Under the pieces are notes generated by a model. The model saw only the letters and a program-made list of their open reading frames with translations. It searched no databases and was not told where the DNA came from. Shown here piece after piece: positions 5,714-12,563 of a stretch of DNA of 16,723 bases; positions within the stretch are counted from its first letter, which is position 1; the number at the start of each line of letters is the position of its first letter. Location: assembly GCA_030617485.1 (NCBI GenBank), contig JAUWVK010000017.1, positions 1 through 16,723 of the forward strand, given 5' to 3'. The translations under genes were made by a program, and so were the position numbers. The DNA comes from Gammaproteobacteria bacterium (GTDB taxonomy: Bacteria > Pseudomonadota > Gammaproteobacteria > SZUA-152).

Positions 5714-8700
5714 ATGGCTACTAACAAACAAATTTTGAATAAATTCGGACTTACTCTATGGATGGCAGCATTTGTTGTTATGCCTAATGTAAGTAGCGCC
5801 GCACCCGGCACACTGGCCAGCGTACCTCTATTTACTGCAGCCAATGCTGATCCGAACATTCTGTTTCATCTGGATAGCTCCGGTTCTATGAATCACGTCA
5901 TGGTGGAATCAACCTTTGAAGGCACGGCCACTTACAATTCTGCCGCCACTTACGATGCAGACCCTGACGATGGCATACTTGATGTCTGCAGCGCTGCTAG
6001 CGGTGGTGGTGGCCTTATCCCTGCGGGTGATTTGGTAAAACTAACAATAGATACTGGAGTCCCAAAAATTAATTATGGAGGCACTGATTATGATCTTGGC
6101 AATGACGCGGCTGAAACTGAAAAATGTTTCGACCCTAATGAGAAGTACCTCGCCAGATTAACATTATATTCTACTCTCCCAATTGGTTTAATTTATTCCG
6201 GTCATTATCTTAACTGGTATTTCACGCCAGGCAACACTACCGGCACTTGGGGTTCCTGGGGTACAGCCACCCAGAATAATAGAAAACCTCAAACCCGTAA
6301 TCGTTCTGATGTTGCCAAAGCTTCCCTTGTAAGCCTGGTAGGCTCCTTAAACAATGTGCGCGTTGGTGCTTCTAGCTTTAACGGTACTGCAGGCGCAAGT
6401 ATTGATGAAGAGATCGATGACATAGGGGCTAGCGGCCAGCGTCAGGCTACCATCGACGCTATTAATGCCAAGCCACCCGGTGGCGGCACTCCATTGGCCG
6501 AATCGTTACAGGATATCGGCCGTTATTTTTCTAATAGTCATGCCACGGGTACTTCTAACTGTGGCGGTACTAGCGGCGCCAAACTAATCCTGCACCCAGG
6601 CGGAATAACCGGCACAGAAAATACAACAACAAATTGCACCTCCATACTGGGAAATACCAATGCGGTTAAAGATCTTACCGGCCCCATAAAATACCAGTGC
6701 CAAAGTAACTTCGTCATTCTTACCACAGACGGCCTGGCTTCAGACGACACGAATATATCTGCCCACTTGCAAGACTACGATGGCGATTGCTCCGGTACTG
6801 CAGAGACCGATGGCGGTTACACCTGCGTTAACCCCAATAATGCCTCAGATCCTCATTACGACATGAAGGACACTGGCACCTACACAACAAATAGCAATGC
6901 CAGTGATTATCTGGACGATGTCGCCCTGGCTCTGTACGACATGGATCTACGACCTGACCTGGATGACGCCGCTAACAATGAAGTCACCAATAACATACGC
7001 ACCTACGTAGTGGGTTTTGCTGACGAGAGCGTAAAAAATAACCAGTTACTAACTGATACCGCAGCTCAGGGTGGCGGTGAGTATATTTACGCTGATAATG
7101 CAGGCGAACTCGAAACCGCTTTTGGCAATGCAACCTCCGCTATTCTTAACCTGATTGGTTCTGCCGCGGCGGTAACCTTTAACACTGCCACACTGGGCGC
7201 TAACAGCGCTGTGTATCTTGCTTTGTTTAACTCATCATCCTGGAGTGGTGATCTGGTCGCTTATGACCTTAACGAGACAAGCGGTAACATTGAAGGCAGC
7301 ACCTGGAGTGCCGCTGCACAACTGGATGCGCTTTCTGATGCTGCAGCAGTTAGTGACAGGGTGATCTTGACCTATAACGGCGCAGGGGGCATCCCTTTCC
7401 GCTGGCCTGCAAGCTACCCAACCCTGGGCGCTACTGAGTTCGTTTCTGCTCAGGTTAATGATCTACTGGTCGGTGTTCCCGTGGGGGCATCAAATGCGGT
7501 AAAGAGTGCCGCTGGCCAGGCAAGAGTTGATTTCCTGCGCGGCGATACTTCCAAAGAAGGCAGCCCTTTCCGCAGCCGTACCAGTCGTTTAGGTGACATC
7601 GTCCATGCTGGCCCCGTATTTGTCGGGGCACCGGAGCTAAACTGGCCCGATGGTGATGGATCTAATGGTTTCCCATTAGGCACCAGCGCTTATTCTATTT
7701 ATAAATTCAACAAGAGCACAGACACTGATGCTGGTAGGGCCAACCGCCCCGGTGTGGTTTATGTGGGCAGCAACGATGGCATGCTACATGGTTTTGCCAC
7801 CGAAGATGGCACCCTGGGTTCAGCAGGCGACGAGGTGCTGGCTTATGCTCCGCGCGCACTGTTCTCAACAGTTAGCACCCGTGGTTATCACTACCTTACC
7901 CAAAGTAGCTATAACCATCAGTACTACGTGGATCTGATTCCCACAATAAGTGATATTTATGACGCCACTAATGGCTGGCGCACCATCCTGGTGGGCGGGC
8001 TGCGTGGTGGTGGCCGAGGCTTTTATGCCCTGAATGTAACAGACCCTGCTAGCTTCTCAGAAACTGGCACCAATCCCGACAACATCGTATTGGGTGAATT
8101 CACCAACACTGACGAACCCGATCTGGGCTACACCTTCAGCCGTCCAACTATTGCCATGATGGAAAACGGACGTTGGGCTGCAATTGTTGGTAATGGTTAT
8201 AACCCTGATACCACACTAACCTCAACTACAATGGGTGAGGCATCACTGTTAATTATTTACCTGGATGGAAACCCGGACGACGGCTGGACCGAGGGGACTG
8301 GCACATATGCTTCAACCGAAGAGTACAGAAAAATCCCTACAGGCGTAGGTGATACCTCAACACTTAACGGCCTTTCCACCCCCACCCTGATAGATACGGA
8401 TGGTAATGGCAAGGTTGACCGCGCCTATGCCGGTGACCTGTTGGGTAATATGTGGGCTTTCGATCTTATTGATACGGACGCAACAAACTGGGCTGTTGCC
8501 ACCAGTTCGGGCGGTGGCAGTACTCCTACACCGCTGTTTGCCGCTGGTAGCAACCAACCTATTACCTCTCAACCGGAAGTCGTATTAAATTCCGAAGTGG
8601 CTACGTCAAACGCCAATAAGCCAAATGTGCTGGTACTGTTTGGAACCGGTCAATATGTATCGAGCGCCGACAATGCCTACACAATCAGCACCCCCCTGGG

Positions 8701-9256
8701 TGATCAGGCTTTTTACGGTGTATGGGATGCGGGCACCGGCAATGTGGTTAAAGCCAATCTGACAGAGCAAACAATTGATGCCGAATCAGGCGGCTTAAGA
8801 ACCGTTAGCAGTAACGCTGTTGCCTACGCAGAGACGGGTGGCAGCAAAAATTTCGGCTGGTATATTGACCTCAATACTAACAGTGATGGTGAACGCGTGG
8901 TTACCGACGCAGTGGTTCGTGGAGATATTGTTTACTTCAATACCGCCATACCTTCGGGGGATACCTGCTCCTTCGGTGGTACCGGTTACCAAATGTCTGT
9001 TCAGTATTTATCGGGCGCCAACCCTGTCGATGCAATTTTTGATGCCGATGGTAATGGCACTATTAGTAACGACAGCCCTTACAGTGGCGTTGCCTTTGAA
9101 CAGGGTCTGCCAGCCGCACCGTCATTCCTGAGTGACCGCCGCTATACACCGGGCACTCGAAGCAAAACGGGCAGCGAAGTTGTTGATGATGTCGTAGAGA
9201 AAATCGGTGGCATGGGTACTGGCCGCCTATCCTGGGAAGAGCTATTCCAGAAATAG
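5714..9256 (+). CDS. pilY1: PilY1-type tip adhesin/assembly protein, long form, cluster 1
   Basis: The 1180-residue secreted protein has a signal peptide (about 1-29, ending VSSA). A vWA-like region follows with a metal (MIDAS) site: DSSGS at 54-58, Thr259 in GGGTPLAES, and Asp339 in VILTTDG. Large glycine- and asparagine-rich insertions lie between these elements. The C-terminal part from about 600 is the PilC/PilY1 beta-propeller, with FLRGD (607-611), VVYVGSNDGMLHGF (681-694), and LRGGGRGFYALNVTDP (763-778). The calcium loop D894-x-D896-x-N898-x-x-x-D902 is followed by YAGDLLGNMWAFDL. It matches the Ca site that in P. aeruginosa PilY1 controls pilus extension and retraction. A second acidic loop, DADGNGTISND, is at 1110-1120. 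The end RLSWEELFQ is family-like. PilY1 acts at the pilus tip in surface sensing, adhesion and assembly. Eight cysteines are present, most of them in the N-terminal part. Confidence 0.94.
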   Translation: MATNKQILNKFGLTLWMAAFVVMPNVSSAAPGTLASVPLFTAANADPNILFHLDSSGSMNHVMVESTFEGTATYNSAATYDADPDDGILDVCSAASGGGGLIPAGDLVKLTIDTGVPKINYGGTDYDLGNDAAETEKCFDPNEKYLARLTLYSTLPIGLIYSGHYLNWYFTPGNTTGTWGSWGTATQNNRKPQTRNRSDVAKASLVSLVGSLNNVRVGASSFNGTAGASIDEEIDDIGASGQRQATIDAINAKPPGGGTPLAESLQDIGRYFSNSHATGTSNCGGTSGAKLILHPGGITGTENTTTNCTSILGNTNAVKDLTGPIKYQCQSNFVILTTDGLASDDTNISAHLQDYDGDCSGTAETDGGYTCVNPNNASDPHYDMKDTGTYTTNSNASDYLDDVALALYDMDLRPDLDDAANNEVTNNIRTYVVGFADESVKNNQLLTDTAAQGGGEYIYADNAGELETAFGNATSAILNLIGSAAAVTFNTATLGANSAVYLALFNSSSWSGDLVAYDLNETSGNIEGSTWSAAAQLDALSDAAAVSDRVILTYNGAGGIPFRWPASYPTLGATEFVSAQVNDLLVGVPVGASNAVKSAAGQARVDFLRGDTSKEGSPFRSRTSRLGDIVHAGPVFVGAPELNWPDGDGSNGFPLGTSAYSIYKFNKSTDTDAGRANRPGVVYVGSNDGMLHGFATEDGTLGSAGDEVLAYAPRALFSTVSTRGYHYLTQSSYNHQYYVDLIPTISDIYDATNGWRTILVGGLRGGGRGFYALNVTDPASFSETGTNPDNIVLGEFTNTDEPDLGYTFSRPTIAMMENGRWAAIVGNGYNPDTTLTSTTMGEASLLIIYLDGNPDDGWTEGTGTYASTEEYRKIPTGVGDTSTLNGLSTPTLIDTDGNGKVDRAYAGDLLGNMWAFDLIDTDATNWAVATSSGGGSTPTPLFAAGSNQPITSQPEVVLNSEVATSNANKPNVLVLFGTGQYVSSADNAYTISTPLGDQAFYGVWDAGTGNVVKANLTEQTIDAESGGLRTVSSNAVAYAETGGSKNFGWYIDLNTNSDGERVVTDAVVRGDIVYFNTAIPSGDTCSFGGTGYQMSVQYLSGANPVDAIFDADGNGTISNDSPYSGVAFEQGLPAAPSFLSDRRYTPGTRSKTGSEVVDDVVEKIGGMGTGRLSWEELFQK

Positions 9257-9258
9257 TC

Positions 9259-9288
9259 TTGAGAGTAGACTGAGTCATATTATTTAAT
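9259..9288 (+). promoter_or_regulatory. Possible sigma-70-like promoter for pilE
   Basis: TTGAGA (9259-9264) and TTTAAT (9283-9288) are each one mismatch from consensus and are separated by 18 bases, just after the pilY1 stop and 28 bases before the pilE ATG. The second -10 position is not the favoured A, so this is tentative. It would let pilE be made independently of the long upstream transcript. Confidence 0.3.
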
Positions 9289-9303
9289 AAACACAAGATT
9301 CAT

Positions 9304-9308
9304 GGAGA
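9304..9308 (+). promoter_or_regulatory. Shine-Dalgarno deciding the pilE start
   Basis: GGAGA lies eight bases before ATG 9317. The in-frame ATG at 9302 overlaps this SD and has none of its own, so translation most likely begins at 9317. Confidence 0.65.
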
Positions 9309-9316
9309 TTAAACAC

Positions 9317-9817
9317 ATGTTCATGCTTAAAAACACAACGAACCACAGGGAAAATGGATTTACCCTGATCGAGCTGATGATCGTCATCGCCATTGTTGGC
9401 ATATTGGCATCGATTGCATTACCTGCTTATCAGGATTCGTTAGCTAAAGCCCGTCGATCTGATGCTCAGGGCGCTTTAATGAGTTTTGCTAATGCGATGG
9501 AAAGGCATTTCACTACCAACGGTACCTATGTAGGCGCTGGAACTGATGCAAATACTGATGGTGATGCGCTTGCTATAGGCACTCCCACCATATTCGCCAC
9601 AAAGTCACCCATTGACGGTACAGCAACCTTTTACACCCTCACCATCTCGGCTGCTGACGGCAGCACTTACACTCTCCTGGCAACTGCCACTGGCGCACAA
9701 GCAGACGATGGTAACCTGCAACTCAACAGCACGGGGCAACGAGGCTGGGATGAAAATGACAACGGTAATTTTACCGATGCAGGTGAAGCCAACTGGGATG
9801 CGGGAAGCGCGAGCTAA
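9317..9817 (+). CDS. pilE: PilE-type minor pilin
   Basis: The 166-residue prepilin (from the SD-supported ATG) has leader [14 protein letters not shown], then [26 protein letters not shown]. Cleavage after Gly14 gives Phe+1 with Glu19 at +5. [21 protein letters not shown] (45-65) is the usual PilE continuation. In P. aeruginosa, PilE connects the minor-pilin tip to the PilA fibre. Two things are odd. There is no cysteine at all, although PilE-type pilins usually have a C-terminal disulfide. The tail instead contains the acidic segment W144 D145-x-N147-x-N149-G-x-F-T-D154-x-x-E157, which resembles a calcium loop. It is the only pilE in the window and is shared in position between the two tip-complex clusters. 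Confidence 0.88.
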   Translation: MFMLKNTTNHRENGFTLIELMIVIAIVGILASIALPAYQDSLAKARRSDAQGALMSFANAMERHFTTNGTYVGAGTDANTDGDALAIGTPTIFATKSPIDGTATFYTLTISAADGSTYTLLATATGAQADDGNLQLNSTGQRGWDENDNGNFTDAGEANWDAGSAS

Positions 9818-9839
9818 CCAGGTTTAGATTTTCTCTATA

Positions 9840-9877
9840 TAACTGCTCGGCCTAACGTATCTTGGGCTGAGCAGTTA
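9840..9877 (+). terminator. Strong hairpin after pilE lacking a T-run
   Basis: Bases 9840-9853 pair with 9864-9877: perfect over AACTGCTC/GAGCAGTT, then a G-T wobble, then GCC/GGC, with about a 10-base loop. No T-tract follows on either strand. It may act as an mRNA 3' stabiliser, a Rho-linked or weak terminator between the two pilus clusters, or an attenuator ahead of the second fimT. Confidence 0.45.
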
Positions 9878-10000
9878 CTCAGACTTAACCAACAACACTC
9901 ATAGCAACAACCGTTTTACTTTAGGCCGCCTGTCGGCCAAATTCTTACGCTCGTCGATTTTCTAGCGCCAACCAGCCTGGTTGCGCATACAATCAACCAC

Positions 10001-10534
10001 ATGTTCAGGAAGAACTCCCAAGGTTTTACGCTGCTCGAAATTATTCTCACCATGGCCATTGCCGCTATTGTGCTCTCTATTGGTGTTCCCAGCTTCCAGG
10101 CCTCCATCAAAAACAACCGTAAACTTACCGCAATTAACGATATGCGCACTGCCCTGGCGCTGGCTCGCAGCACCGCGATAACACGCCGCGTGCGCGCAAC
10201 GGTTTGCACAAGCTCTGATAATGCAACATGTGCAGACGAGGGTGGCTGGGATCAGGGCTGGATCATTTTCGCGGATCCAGTAGATCCTGCAGCCTCCGTG
10301 GATGATGGCGATGAAATACTTCGTGTACATGAAAAGATTTCTGGCAGCGGTACATTTACAGGTAATGGACGATTAGCAAACAGGGTTTCATACACAGCGA
10401 AAGGCATGCTGGATCGAACCCTTGGTATTGGTGGCACCCTCACTTATTCCGATGAAGGTGAATACATCAGCAAACTCAGAATTTCGATGGGCGGAAATGT
10501 TCTGTCCGTATCTGGCTCCGATTCCGGTTCCTAA
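10001..10534 (+). CDS. FimT/FimU (GspH-family) minor pilin of cluster 2, without GRxR
   Basis: The 177-residue prepilin has an eight-residue leader MFRKNSQG, then FTLLEIILTMAIAAIVLSIGVPSF. Cleavage after Gly8 leaves Glu13 at +5. The GspH/FimT domain is recognised by ALALARSTAITRRVRATVCT (51-70) and GGWDQGWIIF (81-90). It has only two cysteines (69, 77), against four in the cluster 1 protein. The C-terminus reads LRISMGGNVLSVSGSDSGS with no GRxR, so it is closer in role to FimU (a structural minor pilin) than to DNA-binding FimT. No SD precedes the ATG, and TACAAT at 9988-9993 would place a transcript start almost at the ATG. It is the first gene of cluster 2. The choice between fimT and fimU is uncertain, so no symbol is given. 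Confidence 0.85.
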   Translation: MFRKNSQGFTLLEIILTMAIAAIVLSIGVPSFQASIKNNRKLTAINDMRTALALARSTAITRRVRATVCTSSDNATCADEGGWDQGWIIFADPVDPAASVDDGDEILRVHEKISGSGTFTGNGRLANRVSYTAKGMLDRTLGIGGTLTYSDEGEYISKLRISMGGNVLSVSGSDSGS

Positions 10535-10566
10535 TTAACAACACATAGCATCAGGAGTAGCAGTAA

Positions 10567-11139
10567 ATGCAACATTTTATCAATACACCCCGTAAAAGCT
10601 CCGGCTTTACCCTGATTGAGGTGTTAATCACCATCATCGTTGTTTCTATTAGCTTGCTTGGTCTGGCAGGCCTGCAAATCAGCGGCCTCCGCGCCAACAT
10701 AGTTTCCGAAGCTCGCAGTAACGCAACCATACTGGCTAACGATATTGCAGAACGCATTCGCGCCAATCAATTGGGCGCAAATCAGTACACCGCTATCACT
10801 ACTGCCGAACAGGATTGTAGTGAACAACCAGCACCCTTTTGCAGTAACTACAATGATGGCACTGCCTATGGTGCTACTGAATGTGACCCTGATGAAATGG
10901 CCACTTTTGATTCCTGGGTGTGGGCGTGTGGCATGCCCACTGCTGCTAACGTAAAACCTGGTGGTGTCACTAATGCTCTCTTGAATGGTGCTGGCAGTGT
11001 GAGCTGTGACGGTGCGTGCTCTCCGGGCTCACCGCACACCATCACTATCACATGGAACGTGCTCAACCCGGACAACTCAGGTGCGGCTGATACAACAGCC
11101 ACACTCACCCAAACTTATTCACTCGTCATGGTGCCCTGA
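10567..11139 (+). CDS. pilV: PilV-type minor pilin, cluster 2
   Basis: The 190-residue prepilin has leader MQHFINTPRKSSG, then FTLIEVLITIIVVSISLLGLAGLQ. Cleavage after Gly13 places Glu18 at +5. SNATILANDIAERIRANQ (51-68) corresponds to the PilV block seen in cluster 1. Six cysteines (84, 92, 106, 121, 147, 151) suggest up to three disulfides in a larger head domain; the cluster 1 PilV has two. AGGAG at 10553-10557, nine bases before the ATG, is the strongest SD in the window. The stop is followed after one base by the pilW ATG, so the two are probably coupled. Similarity to the first PilV is confined mostly to the N-terminal helix, implying old duplication or separate acquisition. Confidence 0.9.
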   Translation: MQHFINTPRKSSGFTLIEVLITIIVVSISLLGLAGLQISGLRANIVSEARSNATILANDIAERIRANQLGANQYTAITTAEQDCSEQPAPFCSNYNDGTAYGATECDPDEMATFDSWVWACGMPTAANVKPGGVTNALLNGAGSVSCDGACSPGSPHTITITWNVLNPDNSGAADTTATLTQTYSLVMVP

Positions 11140-11140
11140 G

Positions 11141-11974
11141 ATGAAAAATCATAATATGAAACAGACACCTGTTTATTCTCGCTCTACCTATAATCAGCGC
11201 CAACAACAGGGCTTTACCCTGGTGGAAATCATGATAGCCATCACCATTGGCCTTTTAATGATGGCCGGCATCCTGCAAATTAGCGCTGCTAACAAGGAGT
11301 CTGGTCGACTACAACGCAACATGAGCTTCGTGCAGGAAAACATTCGCATTGCTACAGCAATACTGGAGCGTGATATTCGTCTGGCTGGTTATTACGAAGA
11401 CGATAATCCTTCCGATCGAATTATCACCGCCCCTGCACCTTTTGTTGACCTGTCTGCCGCTACTGTGGATGTTAGCGAGGCCATCACTGCTGATGGTGGT
11501 GGTGCTGATAACGACCAGATTACCATCACCTACGAATCCGACAGGGACTGTTTAGGTCAAAGAACTTTTGATCCAGACAATGCTGCTGAAGTTGCTGCCA
11601 ATCACTTCGCCATCAACCATTATTACATCGACAGTCAGCGTCTCATGTGCGGAGGCAATGGAAACATTTCTGCCAGCGGCATTCTCTTAGCAAAACCACT
11701 AGTGGAAGGTGTGGAAAGCATGCAAATTCTCTACGGCGAAAATACCAACGGTGACCCACGCTCTGCCAATATTTATGTGCAGGCTGGAGAGGTTAATAAT
11801 CCAAACAATATCGTCAGCGTCCGTATTGCCTTACGTTTTCACTCTCGTGAACATGTGCGCCAGGTCGTTGATAATAATCAATACGCTTTACTGGATGCCA
11901 CAGCTGAACTACCTGCCGCTGGCGATAAACGCATGCGCAGAGCAGTAACTACCACTATTTCCTTACGAAACTAA
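11141..11974 (+). CDS. pilW: PilW-type minor pilin, cluster 2
   Basis: The 277-residue prepilin starts at the ATG one base after the pilV stop. The same frame is open further upstream, but only as overlap inside pilV. The leader is 24 residues, ending in QRQQQG, followed by FTLVEIMIAITIGLLMMAGIL, with Glu29 at +5. FVQENIRIATAILERDIRLAGYY (63-85), LVEGVESMQILYGEN (187-201) and DKRMRRAVTTTISLRN (262-277) match the PilW of cluster 1, which is 76 residues longer. Two cysteines (137, 170) are present. The acidic calcium-like loop found in the other PilW is replaced here by NTNGDPRSANIY. It is expected to interact with PilV, PilX and PilY1 of its own cluster. Confidence 0.92.
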   Translation: MKNHNMKQTPVYSRSTYNQRQQQGFTLVEIMIAITIGLLMMAGILQISAANKESGRLQRNMSFVQENIRIATAILERDIRLAGYYEDDNPSDRIITAPAPFVDLSAATVDVSEAITADGGGADNDQITITYESDRDCLGQRTFDPDNAAEVAANHFAINHYYIDSQRLMCGGNGNISASGILLAKPLVEGVESMQILYGENTNGDPRSANIYVQAGEVNNPNNIVSVRIALRFHSREHVRQVVDNNQYALLDATAELPAAGDKRMRRAVTTTISLRN

Positions 11975-12014
11975 TTTTGGAATTAATAAACTAACCGTTT
12001 TTGAGATTTATCTA

Positions 12015-12482
12015 ATGAAACCAAATAATCTGAAAATAAAATACTTACCGTTAAGGCAAAAACAGCAGGGAGCTATATTACTAGTCAGCCTGATGATTTT
12101 ACTGGTCTTAACATTAATTGGTGTAAGTAGCCTGAATGGCTCCCTTATGGAAGAAAAAATGGCGGCTAATGCACAAACGTCTACAACTGTTTTTCAGGGC
12201 GCTGAATCGGCAATTAAAACTGCGTATTACGTGGAAAAACAGAAACCGGCATTAGCTGTAACACGCGCCAACAGCAGAGCCACAGTACCAAACTACAGGG
12301 CAGGCGGCACCACTAGACATGCACGGCTTGAAGCTCCTGCAGAAAAAGTTAAGACTCGCTTTTTTAACAGCAGCACAGGGATATTTGTCGCCCGCGGCAT
12401 TGAAATTATTGGCACCGCCGAAATGAGGGGCATAACTGAAAGTAATGCACAGGGTTATAACATCTATCCTTTGCGGCCTTAA
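12015..12482 (+). CDS. pilX: PilX-type minor pilin, short form, cluster 2
   Basis: The 155-residue protein has leader MKPNNLKIKYLPLRQKQQG, then AILLVSLMILLVLTLIGVSSL. Cleavage is expected after Gly19, with Val24 rather than Glu at +5, as in the other PilX. LMEEKMAANAQTSTTVFQGAESA around 44-66 is the PilX signature. It is about 30 residues shorter than the cluster 1 protein, with a basic middle part and a poorly conserved end (AQGYNIYPLRP). It has no cysteine. TTGAGAT at 12001-12007 is a weak SD. It sits 40 bases after pilW and 81 bases before the second pilY1. Identification relies on the N-terminal half and gene order; the head domain is too diverged to judge by eye. Confidence 0.85.
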   Translation: MKPNNLKIKYLPLRQKQQGAILLVSLMILLVLTLIGVSSLNGSLMEEKMAANAQTSTTVFQGAESAIKTAYYVEKQKPALAVTRANSRATVPNYRAGGTTRHARLEAPAEKVKTRFFNSSTGIFVARGIEIIGTAEMRGITESNAQGYNIYPLRP

Positions 12483-12503
12483 AACAAAACGATAATTTCA
12501 CAC

Positions 12504-12545
12504 TGAACAATAACAATTGAACAATAATGACTGAACAGAAAATAC
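12504..12545. repeat. Three 14-bp direct repeats in the leader of the second pilY1
   Basis: TGAACA begins at 12504, 12518 and 12532, an exact 14-base period. The first two units share TGAACAATAA, and the third reads TGAACAGAAA. The array ends 18 bases before the pilY1 ATG. It differs from the GTAAC array in front of the first pilY1. It may be an RNA or DNA regulator site, or a slippage product. Confidence 0.55.
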
Positions 12546-12563
12546 TGCATCGAGAAATCAACC

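Noticed and set aside
7538..7546. RGD triplet in the first PilY1 (residues 609-611), and another at 1069-1071
   Set aside because: The first RGD is within FLRGD, which is common in PilY1 propeller domains in general. The second is in a beta-strand-like stretch and not at the P. aeruginosa integrin-binding position. I do not claim integrin binding.
11006..11140. Upstream extension of the second pilW frame
   Set aside because: It overlaps pilV in another frame, encodes a low-complexity basic stretch and lies before the prepilin leader. The ATG at 11141 is the natural start.
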